Below, piece after piece: positions 46,829 to 58,133 of a stretch of 64,000 nt of DNA. A program made the position numbers and the translations under genes. Numbering within the stretch: the stretch's first letter is position 1; each line of letters opens with the position of its first letter. Origin of the DNA: Euryodendron excelsum (lineage: Eukaryota > Streptophyta > Magnoliopsida > Ericales > Pentaphylacaceae); the NCBI GenBank assembly GCA_033060915.1, contig CM065399.1, positions 11,731,501 to 11,795,500 of the forward strand, given 5' to 3'. The notes beneath the pieces were generated by a model that had not been told where the DNA came from, did no database searches, and saw only the letters and a program-made list of their open reading frames with translations.

Positions 46829-49800
46829 GATTAAGGTGAGTGCAACTAGGTTTGAATTGAAAATTGATTTGATTAAGGGCTTTTGAAGTTGCCACCTAAC
46901 TTGATCAAGGTGAGTTAGGTCACCTAAAACTAAGCACAATCCAAAGATTACACATAGGATTCTTGAAAAGGTTTTGAAAACTTCCTTAAAAGAGGATTTT
47001 AAGAAAATAGGTTATTTGGCAACCTTTGAAAAGTTTTAAGCCCTTTTTGAAAATAACTCCGTTTTTGTCCTTGAAAAACAATAATTCTAGGTTCGGAGGT
47101 TGGTTACGTGTAGGGAAGACGCACTAAGCCATCATCCTACCCCGCCTTTATGGTACCTACATGTCTATTCACCCTTGGTTTACTCATTTAGAATTTTTGA
47201 TTAATAAAAGTCCAATCATATCCACTTTGAAAAGAACTATATGATGCATGATATGTAAGTGTAAGAGAAGGATTTGATTTTAAAAACAAATTTGAAAAGA
47301 GAGATTTAAAGTTTGAAAAAAAGTTCAAAAAGAAGATTTGATTTGGAAAATAGATTATGAAATTTGAAATTTGACAAAGGATGTGGAATTTAAAAAAAAG
47401 TTGTGGCTGCACCCAAGAGGGTTGCCTACTTATCCCTTTATTGGGAATCAAGTTAGTCATAGTTTAGACAAAAGTCCGATTGAAAATAGACATTTTGAGA
47501 TTTTGAAAAGTTTGATTTAAAAAGATTTGATTTGAAAAGAGTTTGATTTGAAAAAGGGTTTGATTTAAACTTGGAATAGATGATTTGAAATTGAACTTGA
47601 GGATTAGAAATTGATTTTGATTTGAAAAGATTGAACTTGGAAGAAGAACTTGGACTTGATTTGGAAAGATTAAGATTTTGAAAATATCTTGACTTAGATT
47701 GAAATTGGAAAACCATCTTGGTTTTAGAAAGGAGTTTTAGAAAAGAGTTGAAGCTTCTTAACTTCGGATTAGGGTTGAACTAGGGTTTTAGGTATCGTAG
47801 GATTTAGGTAACCTAAAATTGGAACATGTAGTTGAATTGGGAAGCTTTGATTTAGACTTGAGAGGTTTGACTTTAGAAAGTTAGATTTAGGAAATGTTCG
47901 AATTAGGAAAAGCTCAAATTAGGAAAGTTAGATTTAAGAAAGATTTGGAAAGAGATTTGATTTGATTTAGAAACACTTGACTTGATCATTTGATTTGAAT
48001 GAATTTAAAAAGTTAGGTTTAGGAATGACTAGATTTTAGAAATCTTTGAATTTAGGAAAGTCTCAAAATAAAAAAGTTTTGTTTCAGGAAAGTACTAAAT
48101 TAGGAAAGTTTATGAATTAGGAAAGTTTCATTTTAGGAAAGTTTTAATTTTAGAAATATTTCAATTTAGAAAAGTTTTGAATTTAGAAAAATTTGAACTT
48201 TGGAAAGATCTAGAATTTTGAAAGATTTAAAGAGTTGAGATTTAGAAAGTTGAAATTTGGAAAGGTTTGAAATTAAGGAAGATTGGAATTAGAAAATGTT
48301 TGAATTAAGAAAGATTGGAATTAGGAAATGTTTGAATTAAGAAATATTGGAATCCTATTTCCTAAAGTTGAAGATTAGATTTTATTTCCAAAAATAAATG
48401 ATTTAATTTAGTTTCTAAAATTGGAGGATTTAATTTAGTTTCCTAAGTTGAAAATTTTGATCTAGTTTCCTAATTTCAAAGATTGGATTTGACATGAAAT
48501 TGGCAAAGTTGAATTTTGAAAATCTTAGATTCTAAAAACTATGATTTTGGTGTAGAAAAAGAGATTTTGAAAATCTAAGATTTGATGTAGAAGATAGTTT
48601 TTGGAAACCTTTGATTTGAGGCAAAAAAGAAGTCATGCCTTTAGGAAAGAGGCCTAGGATTTTCCTAACCATTGATTCTAGAGCTTAACTTGGACTCCAA
48701 GAAAAAGAGTTTTTGAAAAGGAGATCTTTGAAAAAAGTTTTTCGAAAGAAGTTTACAAGATTTTTTAGAAAGTGGATTTTTTTAGGAGAGTTTTTGGAAA
48801 GAAGTTTGAAAAGCAATTTGGAAAATGACTTGAATATGAACTTTTGAAATCTTTTGAGTGTCTCACTTTCCTAAAACGATTCTAACCATGGAGAGATTAG
48901 AACCATTCTAAGTTGGTGATTTTGAAAAGAACATGGATTTGAAATATGGACCATAATGATCACTTTGAATATCACACTTTGCTAAAACAACCCTAACCAT
49001 GGAATGGCTAGAATCATCTTATGATTGTGGTTTTGATAAAAAAATAATTCAGGGTTTACACCCAAGATATGGACTTTGATGGCCATAATAAATATAACAC
49101 TTTCCTAAAACAGCCCCAACAATGGAATGGCTAGAATCACTTTAGGATTATGATTTTGAAAGAGTATTTTAATGCAAACTTTAAAAAACAACTTTGAAAA
49201 CAAATTTTGAATGGATGTATGATATGCATAATGCAAGTAGGGTCGTGAACATACAAGGTTAGGCTTCACCACATAATCAATGGGGCCAAATCCATACAGT
49301 CTAAGGTTAAACTAGAAGAAAGCCCCTGACACGGTGACTTTCAACAGTTCTTCCTAGGTATGAATTGGGGAATCACTGTTTTCAAGCATGCAAGAAAGGA
49401 AGGTAGAAGATGAGGAATTAAAATAGAAGAGAACGCAAGTGGGTTAGGAGGGAGAAGAGAGAGAGGGAAAGTACATAAACATAAAGAGAAAACCAACCTC
49501 AAAATCTTCTTGCTTTATTTGCTTTACTTTAATTGGACCTCAAGAGCTTCAAACTTGCAGCACTTGACTCTTTAATGGCTTGCTTTGAGGCTGGTATATG
49601 AGTGTATGGAGTGTGTATAAGCTAGGGTTAGAGTGTATGAAGGCTAGGGCTTGAAGAAACTTGAGGGAATTAGGAATTTGAAAGGATTCGAGCTCTGTTT
49701 TCAGATAGGCAGCGTTTCTAGACTAAGATGGCATACCTTTTTACGCAAGGGGGAGGGTCTTTATTTATAGACACAAAAATAACTTGGCGCCTGTTGTAGT

Positions 49801-50370
49801 AGCGCCAGAGCAAAAATCCTACTAGCGCCACTAGGAGTGGCGCCATGCCACGTTTTGGCTTGCAATGGCACCAGCTACTTAGGAAAGTTTTAAGGCAACA
49901 AAAAACGTATCTTTCAACCTTTAATGCGTATGGCAAAAGATTTGACTGCCTATACTAGTGACTACCATGCAATTTTTGGCTTGGCTCCACTAAAAGTGAC
50001 TCTAGAAATTCTAAAAATGTTATGGGAGGCTGAGAATGATCCAGAAGACCGGAGATGGATAGAAACCCTTGAAATAGTGTTTCAGGAGTAATGGGCTTGG
50101 AAAACAATATCAGAATTATTGAAATGGTTGACCGAGCCATTAGGAGCAAAAAGGTCAAATAGACTGGGAAACCACTGGCATGGACTTGGAATGTCACATG
50201 AGAGGATTTGAAGGTTGGAAACACTATCTAGAGTATTACGGGAGGGATTGCCAGTTTAATACCCAAAGCCGGTATAGTTGGAAAAGGTGACTGGCCCACT
50301 GGGGGCAAAACGGTCATTTTACACCGGACTCGTCGGAATAAACTCAGAATGATCTAGAAAGGTGTTAGAA
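46829..50370 (-). mobile_element. 5' LTR of element W, truncated at both ends
   Basis: It contains 'caaggtgagttaggtcacct', the G-poor (sense) tract, 'cttcaccacataatcaa' (49264) and the promoter module (49762-49845). The U3 stops at about 50370 ('aaggtgttagaag'), where Athila-like sequence begins. About 3.3 kb corresponds to the 3' LTR at 29127-33715 and is clearly its sister. The region from 47000 to 49000 follows the 3' copy almost motif for motif. Confidence 0.85.
49762..49845 (-). promoter_or_regulatory. LTR promoter of W (5' copy)
   Basis: TATAAATA on the minus strand at 49769-49762. The palindrome at 49823-49845 has TAGCGCCACT / AGTGGCGCCA arms around three bases. Confidence 0.65.
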
Positions 50371-50376
50371 GTTTTA

Positions 50377-50866
50377 CAATCACCAAGTGTTCGGACGTAA
50401 AAAATAATGCACTGATTACTAGATTTCACAAGCCAATTTAGTCGTTTGATTCAGGAGTGCTAACTTCAAAGAGCAGATTTCACCAAGTGATTCAGGAGTG
50501 TTAGTCGAGTGGTTAGTCTCTCGAGAGAGACGAGCCCTGTTTTTGCATCAACTATAAAAGGCTTTTTTTGACATTTTTGAAGGGAGCTTTTGATATCTTT
50601 TTTTTTTTTTTTTTACTTAGATAGCTTAAATTTATTTGTATTTAGGAGAAGTATAAAGATATAAACTTTATTTTCTTGCATTTTCCTTGGCTTTTCTTCA
50701 TTTTTCTTATAACCAAACACTAGTTTCTTCTCAATTTAATGCAATATTTACATTTCCTTATGCTTTCTATCATGAATTCTAGTAGCTAATCTTCTACTTG
50801 AATGCAATTGTAAAGATCTACTAAGGATCTTCAAGGACTTCATTGGAGGTATATGAATTTCAAGTT
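50377..50866 (+). mobile_element. Truncated 5' LTR of Athila-like element
   Basis: Matches 55257-55756 of the 3' LTR: 'tcggacgt', 'gattactagat', 'tttgcatcaactataaaagg', 'agtttcttctcaatt' and 'aaggatcttcaaggacttca' occur in the same order and spacing. The first ~200 bp and the last ~570 bp of the LTR are missing, the latter removed just before the PBS. TATAAAAG at 50553-50560 marks the promoter. Confidence 0.85.
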
Positions 50867-50867
50867 T

Positions 50868-50885
50868 TGGCACCGTTGTCGAAAA
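50868..50885 (+). other. Primer-binding site, tRNA-Asp type
   Basis: TGGCACCGTTGTCGAAAA lies close to the consensus TGGCGCCGTTGCCGGGGA used by Athila-type elements (complementary to the 3' end of tRNA-Asp). It fixes the plus orientation and the 5' LTR end at about 50866. Confidence 0.85.
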
Positions 50886-51684
50886 CCAAAAGCACGAGGC
50901 AATCACTAACAAACTTTGAGTTAAAGAGCAATTGGTGGATTGGATCTCCATTAATCCACCATGATGGAGTGATCTTTGGTTAAGGTCATGAGTAACTTTG
51001 TTCCACCCTTTATATGAATAGTAAGTTAGATTTTGATTCCTTTCTTTCTCTTTATTTTAGTGTTGTTTGTTTGATTAGAGTAGAACTTTGAATTACTTAA
51101 CGATCAATCGATGGTTAGCAATTGGTGGATAAGCTTTTGTGCTTAATTGTTTATTGGTGGTATTATTATTGCCTAAGGAGATTGGAGGTTTCAGTTGGTT
51201 TGAAATTATTTGAATTGGTGAAAATCTTTATACAGAGATTAGAGGGTTTGAAAGAAAATTGGTGATTAAGGATTGTGAATTGATTTGTTGAGACGTGGAT
51301 TGCCAATTTGTTTGTGCATTGCATAATATTTTGTATTCGTGACTTAACGAGTAGGCATTTAAGAGTAAACCCCAATAATCATTTCATCATGCTTGGTAGC
51401 CTATTTTCACACTCATCATCATTTCAACACATTGACATAGGCACAATGAAGTATTCTTCTCAATGGGTTGAGAATAATGGTAATTGGGGCATTTATGGTT
51501 ATGGTGGTGTGGAAGGACCTACTTGTCAGTCTCGTAGAGTCTATCTTCGAGCTAGTGAGATTAGACCCTAAGAACCATCTTGTCGGTCTCTTAGAGATTG
51601 TATTCACGATAATGGCCAAAAGGATCCTTTTCTACCAACTCCCGATCCGGGGTGGCGTAACCAATTCAACTTGTTAGGGGACTT
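50886..51684 (+). mobile_element. Athila-like element, 5' internal region
   Basis: Sequence between the PBS and the decayed ORF. Short frames at 51308-51571 and 51468-51677 overlap in different frames. They carry parts of one original coding stretch (for example 'SSQWVENNGNWGIYGYGG'), indicating frameshifts. No gag domain is recognised. Confidence 0.55.
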
Positions 51685-52707
51685 GAGAGCACCATTTCGC
51701 ATCGTTATCTAGCCTCACCTCAATCCTACCAAAAGCTCTTTGATCATTATCAAGCATCACAACCACTTTATCACTACCAAGGGCCTGTTGACCATTATCA
51801 TGAATGACCACAAATCTATTCTTACCATGAGCATGAGCATGTTATATATCCATATCCACCTAATAAGTCTCTTGGGGATGGTCCCTAATTAGCATTTCTA
51901 GAAAGGACCAAAAGCATGTTAGTTGTTGTAAAGGGTTAAATGACCTTATTATTCGAAGCTTTGAATGGCCAAGAGACAACTACCTACCAAGAGAGCTTTA
52001 GCAAAACCTATCCTAATCCTAACCCCAACCAAGAGCAAGTCCATCCCATCACTAGCCTTTGGAATGAGAACATCATAGATCAATCCATCCTTACCCAAGA
52101 TTTTGACTCTAGGAAAGAAATCCTAAAGGTGTGTGAGGAAGTTATTGAAGATGACCATAGGGATGAAAAATTTGAGGGAGAGGAGCCCATGATTGAGGAC
52201 TTCACGCAAGAAAAAAAAAAAAAGTAAAAGGTTAATGAAGAACCTAGTGAGAGAAAAGAGAAACTAACAAAGGTTAAGAGCAAGAAAGATCATATAGATG
52301 GTCCTCTAGAGAAAGCCAATGCCCTTGGTGAAGGTTTTGATCTTTTAGAAGTTTGGGTTGTATGAGTGAATGAGGGTATTATTGGTCTAGAGGATGTGTC
52401 AACCATGTTGGAGGATCGAGAGACCCTTACCCTTAAGCCTTTAGAGCTTAGTCCTACCATGCCAACTCCTTCGGAGACTCATGCCCTAACATTAGAACCG
52501 AATATCTTTCACCTTGTTAAACAACTAGAGGAAGGGGAAGATAAAGTGGTTCATGACTTGAGCTCACTTGGCACCTTTGTGCAAGATCATTTTACCCTCT
52601 TTACCTTCTATGACCTTTTCTGCCCTTGTGTACTTAATTGCTATATCCTTGAGTTCAACAAAGATGTTGAAATTGTTTATTATTATGCTAGTTTGAACTC
52701 TTCATAA
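51685..52707 (+). pseudogene. Decayed ORF of Athila-like element
   Basis: One reading frame runs through the stretch with a few stops. The first part is Tyr/His-rich ('HRYLASPQSYQKLFDHYQAS', 'YSYHEHEHVIYPYPP', from about 51700). Then comes an acidic part from 51940 (MTLLFEALNGQETTTYQESF, later 'VCEEVIEDDHRDEKFEGEEP'), and from 52366 another acidic part, 'GLEDVSTMLEDRETLTLKPL', ending in 'IVYYYASLNSS' at 52707. The frames at 51940 and 52366 are in phase, separated by stops near 52224-52362. I recognise no enzymatic or capsid domain. Placement between PBS and PPT suggests the non-standard ORF of a non-autonomous element. Confidence 0.6.
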
Positions 52708-52955
52708 GTTTCAATAGTGGACCTAAAGGATGATATCAAATTTTCACTTAGGGGTATTGGGTGATCCTTTCTCCAATGTTGTATAGGAGTAGGAGTAGTT
52801 TAACTAGTTTTTACTCTTGTTTTGTTAGTGGTTAGTTGAGTGTTTAGGTAGTTTGTAGCTTTAGTTGGGGGGTGCCTAGCTCCTCTTCCTTTACCATTTC
52901 ATTTCATTCCATGCTTTGTCTTCACGCATTGAGGACAACACATCATTCTAGTTGG

Positions 52956-52958
<3 letters not shown>

Positions 52959-52995
<37 letters not shown>
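52959..52995 (+). repeat. Run of 37 G
   Basis: Follows 'gcattgaggacaaca' and 'attctagttggacc'. In related elements the corresponding block is 'ttgaggacaatg...aagtttgggggg' with 5-10 G; here it is a pure run of 37. It may be a real expansion or an assembly/consensus artefact. Confidence 0.9.
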
Positions 52996-52996
<1 letters not shown>

Positions 52997-55036
52997 GTAG
53001 TTATGGAGGTTCTTGAACTTTATTTTTGCTTTTATTTTGTTAATTTTTGTATAAATTTTTAAAAATTTTGAGTCAATGATGATGACTTCATCTAGTTAGA
53101 GGTAGAGTTTAGATATTATCTATACATGCATGTATTCCATTACTTGTATCTAAAACTCTATTTTTCATGGTGGATGTCATTTTTGAGCTTTATTATATAT
53201 ATCTCTTGTTATGTTTCGATGCCTTTGTGGTATGTTGATGACTCTCAGGGGCTAGATTGTATGGCTATGCATCAACCACTTGAGATATTTGGTAAATGTT
53301 AAAATATCGTGTGGTTCTGGCATTTTACTTAATTATCTTTAGCACGTCTTTCCATACTTTACATGCCATCTCTTTGTAATCCATGGTGGATGTGTTAATG
53401 CTTTGGATGTGGGACCATAGCATATTCATGAGATTCAATTTTTAATTTTTGAATAATTAGAGTGTTGCATGGCTTATATTCATAGTATGATGAACACTTC
53501 ACTATTTGATTTTGATGTTTTGGGAGATGTTATCTTTAGTACACATTAGTGAGGGGATTTCACTAATTACAAATCATGGATGTAGCTTCATTGTATTAGT
53601 TTGTGCATTTATAGCCTTATTTGAGTAGGGATCTTAACCTTTTGAGCTTTAAAGCTTCATACCTTCTTTAAGGAGGGTTTTCATTTACTCAATAAGATTT
53701 CTATTGATCCTTATCGTTTTTAATGGCTTCATTACATTTGCATTTGACTTATTTGTTTTTTCCCCCCCCCCCCCGCCGCCCCCCCCCCCCCCCCCCCCCC
53801 CCACCCCCCCCCCCCCCCCCCCCCACCCCCTTTATATTGACTCACATTGTTGACAACTTACATTCATTCAAGATCTATTTCATGTATGCTATGAAAATGA
53901 TTTAGGCTATTTTTCATCCTTTTAAGCCACAGAATTCTTGTTGTTTTTATTCCTTTTGCAACTATGTCTTTCTACACTTTTAATGTGTTATCTTACTTGA
54001 GATGTTATCATTGATGAGATAACTTTTCTCGCTAGTTGAAGAGGCACAGACCTTCATTCTTTAAAAACTCTTGAAAAAACAAATAAGAGCTATGTTTTAA
54101 AAGAGAAAATTCTAAAAGTGCAAAAGGAGTAGCAAAGAAGAGTGAAAGAAAAGAAAGAGACAATGCGATTGAAAACAAATCAAAAGAAATGAAAAGAAGA
54201 AACAAAACAAGAAAAAGGATTAAAGCCTTAGAGAGGCAAGGAAATGTACTAAAAATTTAGAGTTGGGAAAGAAAGAGAAGAATTTCTTCATTGACATTAC
54301 ATACCTTGATTCCCCATGTAGTGTATTCTTATACCTCTTCCTTCCTTCCTATACCTTACCTTGAAACCCTATTGGCCTTCCCTTACAAAATCCTTTATGA
54401 TCCAAAAGCATGCACTTCATTTGAGATCTTATTTGAATTTGAGCTCTTACTTGTCATCATAATTAGTTAATATCTAAGCTATAAGCATTTTTTCATGAAG
54501 TCGTGCCAAGATTGATACACTTCCATTATTGCGGTTTTTGCTATTTGGATTGCTCTCTTATACATTATTATATTTACTCATTTTTAAAGCTTTTCATTAA
54601 GAGAAACCTTGTGCTTTGTTGTTTGAGAGTGTATGCCGGTAAGGATTTGGATCGTGGTTACAAGGCCAAAAATGTGTGAGTATATACTCTTGAGCTATAT
54701 TGCATGATTCTAGCACACATACATATAAACCTCATTTTTGTGTCATTATTGATATAATCTTGCTTACATTGATTTTAAAGTTGAATTGTTGAGATTATTT
54801 TGATATATCTATGCATCATTCTTATATTGTTCTTAGTCTTTGATTGATGATTATGAGTTGATGTTTATGGGTATCATCATTATAAGCCTTCACGAGACAC
54901 TACTCATCCACTAGGGATAACCTATGGGTCTAAAGACTTGATGCATAGACTAAATGCATCAGTGACTCCTATGAAAGTGAAGATTATGTTGTGTACATAC
55001 TTGCTTTAGTTGTAGATTTTACTAGGGACTAACAAA
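52996..55036 (+). mobile_element. Athila-like element, 3' internal non-coding region
   Basis: AT-rich sequence with no coding frame of note, interrupted by the C-rich run at 53762-53830. The purine-rich stretch 54070-54290 contains many 'aaaagaa' units. The end shows the block 'actagggactaacaaaaagc' that precedes the PPT in this group. Confidence 0.65.
53762..53830 (+). repeat. C-rich run, about 69 bases
   Basis: Almost pure C with two G and two A interruptions. It lies 766 bp after the 37-G run, so the two are an inverted-complementary pair in sequence. The short proline-rich frame across it is a by-product. Confidence 0.9.
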
Positions 55037-55052
55037 AAGCTAAGTTAGAGGG
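55037..55052 (+). other. Polypurine tract of Athila-like element
   Basis: AAGCTAAGTTAGAGGG directly before TGTGATTAC. Relatives have 'aagctaagtttgggggtgtgat' at this place. It is partly degraded by substitutions. Confidence 0.65.
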
Positions 55053-56335
55053 TGTGATTACACTCCAAAAGTGTAATCTCAATTTAGTAATTAGTGGATT
55101 GTTAGCTCTAGTTTAGGTATTAGATTAGTATTTATCCTTAAATTGTCCTAAACATGCCTTTTTGATCTAATTGTAGGGAATTGAGCTTAATTTTAGAAGA
55201 AAGGAGTAAAAAGTGCATCATCGAGGACTCGGCCGAGCGATCACCCAACTCATTGAGCAATCGCCTAGCGCTCGGACGTCGAAAAAATGCATCGATTACT
55301 AGATTCCGCAAACCAATTTAGCCATTTGATTCAAGAATGCTAACTTTAGAGAGCTGATTTCACTGAGTGATTAAGAAGCGTTAGCCGAGCGCTTGTCTCT
55401 TGGGCAAGAACTAGGTCAGCGCTCACGTAACGAGCCCTTATTTTTGCATCAACTATAAAAGGTTGTTTTAGACATTTTTGAAGGGAAGCTTTTGATATCT
55501 CTTATTTTTATATTTATATTGTTTAGATTTTTTTTTCTATTTAAGAGTACTGTAGATATAGAAATTTTATTTTCTTATATTTTCCTTAGCTTTCCTTCAT
55601 TTTCCTTGTAACCAAACATTAGTTTCTTCTCAATTCAATGCAAGATTTATATTTCTCTATCTTTTTTACTACAAATTCTAATAGCTAATTTTCTACTTGG
55701 ATGCAATTGTGAAGATCTACCAAGGATCTTCAAGGACTTCAATGGAGGTATATAAATTTTATAGAATTATCTTTACATTTCTCTAATTTTACTTAAGTGA
55801 GTTCTAAATTCATTTGAAAACCAATATTCATAACCCAATTTGGTAACTCCTATGTACAATTTTTCAATTGGTATAGGGATTGCACAAATCTAAGATTTGT
55901 TTTTATGATTCAATCAATTGATTACAAGTCTAAACTTAATTAAGTATGAACTTAAGATTTTATAGTCTAAATTCTTTGAATCAAGGATCCACGGAGTGAT
56001 CCTTGATTTGAGTTATAAAATTCTCCATTGAAACTCTTGTTAGACTTGGTTAATTGGATCAATTGTATCCAAGCCCCTTTTAATTGTCTCTAAATCTAGA
56101 TTTCAATTACTTGCTTAGTTGTTAATTGTTTTCAATTGCTTTGCATTAGTAGTTAAACAACCTATCTTCCAACATCAATCATAATTTCGGTCTCTTTTAC
56201 TTAGATTCAATTTACTTAGTTACAATTCAATTCAAATTAGGATAGTATTCTCTAAGTGTTGGTAGCCTATATTTGGTTTGGTCCTTGACAAAATCGACTC
56301 CTGTACTCATCGATTTTTATACTTCAATTGTAACA
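55053..56335 (+). mobile_element. 3' LTR of Athila-like element, 1283 bp
   Basis: Starts TGTGATTAC after the PPT. The end is placed at TGTAACA (56335), after 'ctgtactcatcgatttttat', a style of ending typical for Athila LTRs. A perfect 9-bp inverted repeat (GATTACACT / AGTGTAATC, 55056-55078) sits at the start. TATAAAA is at 55454-55460. The part 55257-55756 is shared with the 5' copy. The right boundary is less certain than the left because no target duplication can be checked. Confidence 0.75.
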
Positions 56336-56699
56336 CCCGTTCTCTTGCTAGGGCTCAATTTCTGAATATCTTTGGAAGTGATTCATATAGCGAGTTCATT
56401 ACCAATATAAGTTTAAAGTGCAATCCTTACATATTGAAATCCAATCTAATCATTTAAATTTATGAATTTAAATGTGATCCACCATTAGGGGAAGTAGAAC
56501 TTAATACCTCAACAATCGAGGTACTAGAAGCCACTGAACCACTTGGTATTGGCTACCAACCGCCCTTTGAAAACAGTTTTGACCTCAATTTAGTGAGTAA
56601 TTAATCCAAAAAACATGGTAATTCAATACATGACCTATATAACCTTGCTTTCCCAATTGAATTTAGGATCGTTCCAAGAGCTTTGCGACTTAGAAATTA
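56336..56699. other. Intergenic stretch, no gene seen
   Basis: AT-rich, with a fragment 'aatacctcaacaatcgaggt' to 'ccactgaaccacttggta' (56500-56550) that resembles generic plant repeat tails. No open frame, RNA gene or clear element boundary. Confidence 0.4.
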
Positions 56700-57245
56700 A
56701 GGTTAAATACACTTTGCACCCTTTACTTTGTATAAATCTCATTTGAGAATCTTCACTTTTATTTGTAATAATTATGCCCTTACATTGCTAATTTACTGTA
56801 ATGTTAATCTTATGTTTGGAAAATAGATAAAAAATTCACATTTGAAAACGACATGACCTTTTTCAAGAGTTAAAATAATTAAAATCTAGCTCTTTCTCAT
56901 TTTAAATGCTCACGTGTATTACATGAGAGTCAAATTTAAAGTTTTTATATGAAGTTTACATTAGAAATTACTTGCGATTTTTGAAGTGCTTTCATAGAAA
57001 TTTGTGATATATTATTAGGGAATGAGCATGATTCTACTATCTTAGTTCCTTGAAACATAATAATTTATTTATTTATTTATTAAATAAAAATTAATAAAAG
57101 ATTAATATTGTAATAAATTAAAAGTATAAGAGTGAAATTTTATTTGCAAGTATTATTTGAACATTAGAAGTAGGTACTAAAAGTTAACAGAACCTTAACT
57201 TTCATTTATAAAAGTAAGAGTGTTAAAGTGAATTTTCGTGTAAAA
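56700..57245. mobile_element. MITE-like inverted-repeat element, ~545 bp
   Basis: Terminal inverted repeats of about 32 bp with a few mismatches: left 'aatacactttgcaccc...tactttgtataaat' (56706-56738), right complement 'aattcactttaacactc...ttacttttataaat' (about 57230-57199). The interior is AT-rich with no coding sequence, for example TTTATTTATTTATT near 57065. No unambiguous target duplication was found, so the boundaries are approximate and the superfamily unassigned. Confidence 0.55.
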
Positions 57246-57532
57246 TACAATGATGAAAAAAAAAATCTAGAAATTATGATTTTTCGTGTAAAATATAATG
57301 ATGCAAACAAAAAACCTAAAAATTATGATTTCATGGGATATGGGTTTAGAAATTCTGGGGCATTTTATACAGCAGAATCCGAAATTGAGGTGGGTTGAGG
57401 TTAGGTGAGGTGGGGGACCAGCGAAGTACGTAAGTAAACCAGCACGGTTAGCCAAGTTGACGTACCGCCGTCAATTCCGACATTTGGCCAACCATTCAAA
57501 CCCAGCCTGCTTCGCTACGCGCATTTCACCTG

Positions 57533-57571
<39 letters not shown>

Positions 57572-57797
57572 CTCTGTACACCTTCTCTATGTCACACTCT
57601 CTCTATACATACACATATATATTGTTTATATATATATATATATGCAGAGGATGCAATATTGAAGAAGTTAACCTCACTTTCTTCGGGAAGACAATTCAAA
57701 CACACCAGCAGACGAAACATCTGGTCAAACCCTCCATGTGATTAGTTGGCCAGCAGTTTAATTCTTTTCCTATAGGCATAGATAAACCATCGCTCAG
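57246..57797 (+). promoter_or_regulatory. Upstream/5' region of the MACPF gene
   Basis: Region between the MITE-like element and the first upstream ATG. It becomes distinctly more GC-rich from 57350 on, unlike the repeat DNA to the left. It holds a (CT)n tract at 57537-57568 and a (TA)n stretch at 57617-57645. CT tracts near transcription starts are common in plant genes. A precise start site or TATA box cannot be assigned. Confidence 0.5.
57537..57568 (+). repeat. (CT)16 microsatellite
   Basis: Uninterrupted CT dinucleotides upstream of the MACPF coding start; probably promoter or 5' untranslated sequence. Confidence 0.95.
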
Positions 57798-57851
57798 ATG
57801 GGTTCTCCGCCTTCATCACCACTCTCATTTTCAATCTCTGACCAATCTTGA
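57798..57851 (+). CDS. Upstream ORF, 17 codons, before MACPF start
   Basis: ATG at 57798 and TGA at 57849-57851 encode MGSPPSSPLSFSISDQS. It ends 27 bases before the predicted main ATG (57879). Its start has G at +4, a better context than the main ATG, which lacks both a purine at -3 and G at +4. If transcription starts upstream of it, it could dampen or gate translation of the main frame. Whether it is translated is inference. Confidence 0.4.
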   Translation: MGSPPSSPLSFSISDQS

Positions 57852-57878
57852 AGCGGTGTCGTATTTTGGTTGCAACCA

Positions 57879-58133
57879 ATGCTAGAGCCTGAAGTGCCAA
57901 TAGAGGTCAGAGCCTTGGAGGCTCTAGGGCTAGGATTTGATCTGGCAAGCGATTTCAGGTTGAAGTTCGTTAAGGGGTGTACCAGAGGTGGGAGGTTGGT
58001 GGTGTTGGATGAGGCTCGTAAGAGGGACATCGTGGTTGCTGGTGGGGTTACGATTCGGGGCGTATCGGAGGATATTCGATGCGATAAAGGAGACCATATT
58101 CGGTTCAAGTCCGATGTTCTGGAGTTCAATCAG
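57879..58133 (+). CDS. MACPF-domain protein (CAD1/NSL1-like), exon 1
   Basis: Exon of 85 codons from ATG 57879 to CAG 58133, followed by a GTGAAT splice donor at 58134, phase 0. The peptide contains 'RALEALGLGFDLASDFRLKF', 'GRLVVLDE' and 'IRCDKGDHIRFKSDVLEFNQ'. These align with the N-terminus of plant MACPF proteins such as Arabidopsis CAD1, NSL1 and At1g14780, where exon 1 also ends at ..FNQ before MSE. The LVVLDE block points to the At1g14780-like branch. Plant members act as negative regulators of salicylic-acid-dependent defence and cell death (CAD1, NSL1). The MACPF core lies in later exons, beyond the window. No in-frame upstream ATG was found. Base composition is much more GC-rich than its surroundings, and the frame has no stops, so the gene looks intact as far as visible. 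Confidence 0.88.

Noticed and set aside
1..50370. Plus-strand orientation of the Tat elements (TGTCGCG as the LTR 5' end)
   Set aside because: gag, protease and RT read on the minus strand, the PBS adjoins the TGTCGCG end and the PPT adjoins the GTGCTTACA end, so the LTRs are minus-oriented.
53723..53905. Proline-rich 60-codon ORF
   Set aside because: Generated by the C-rich run, with no start context or conservation signal.
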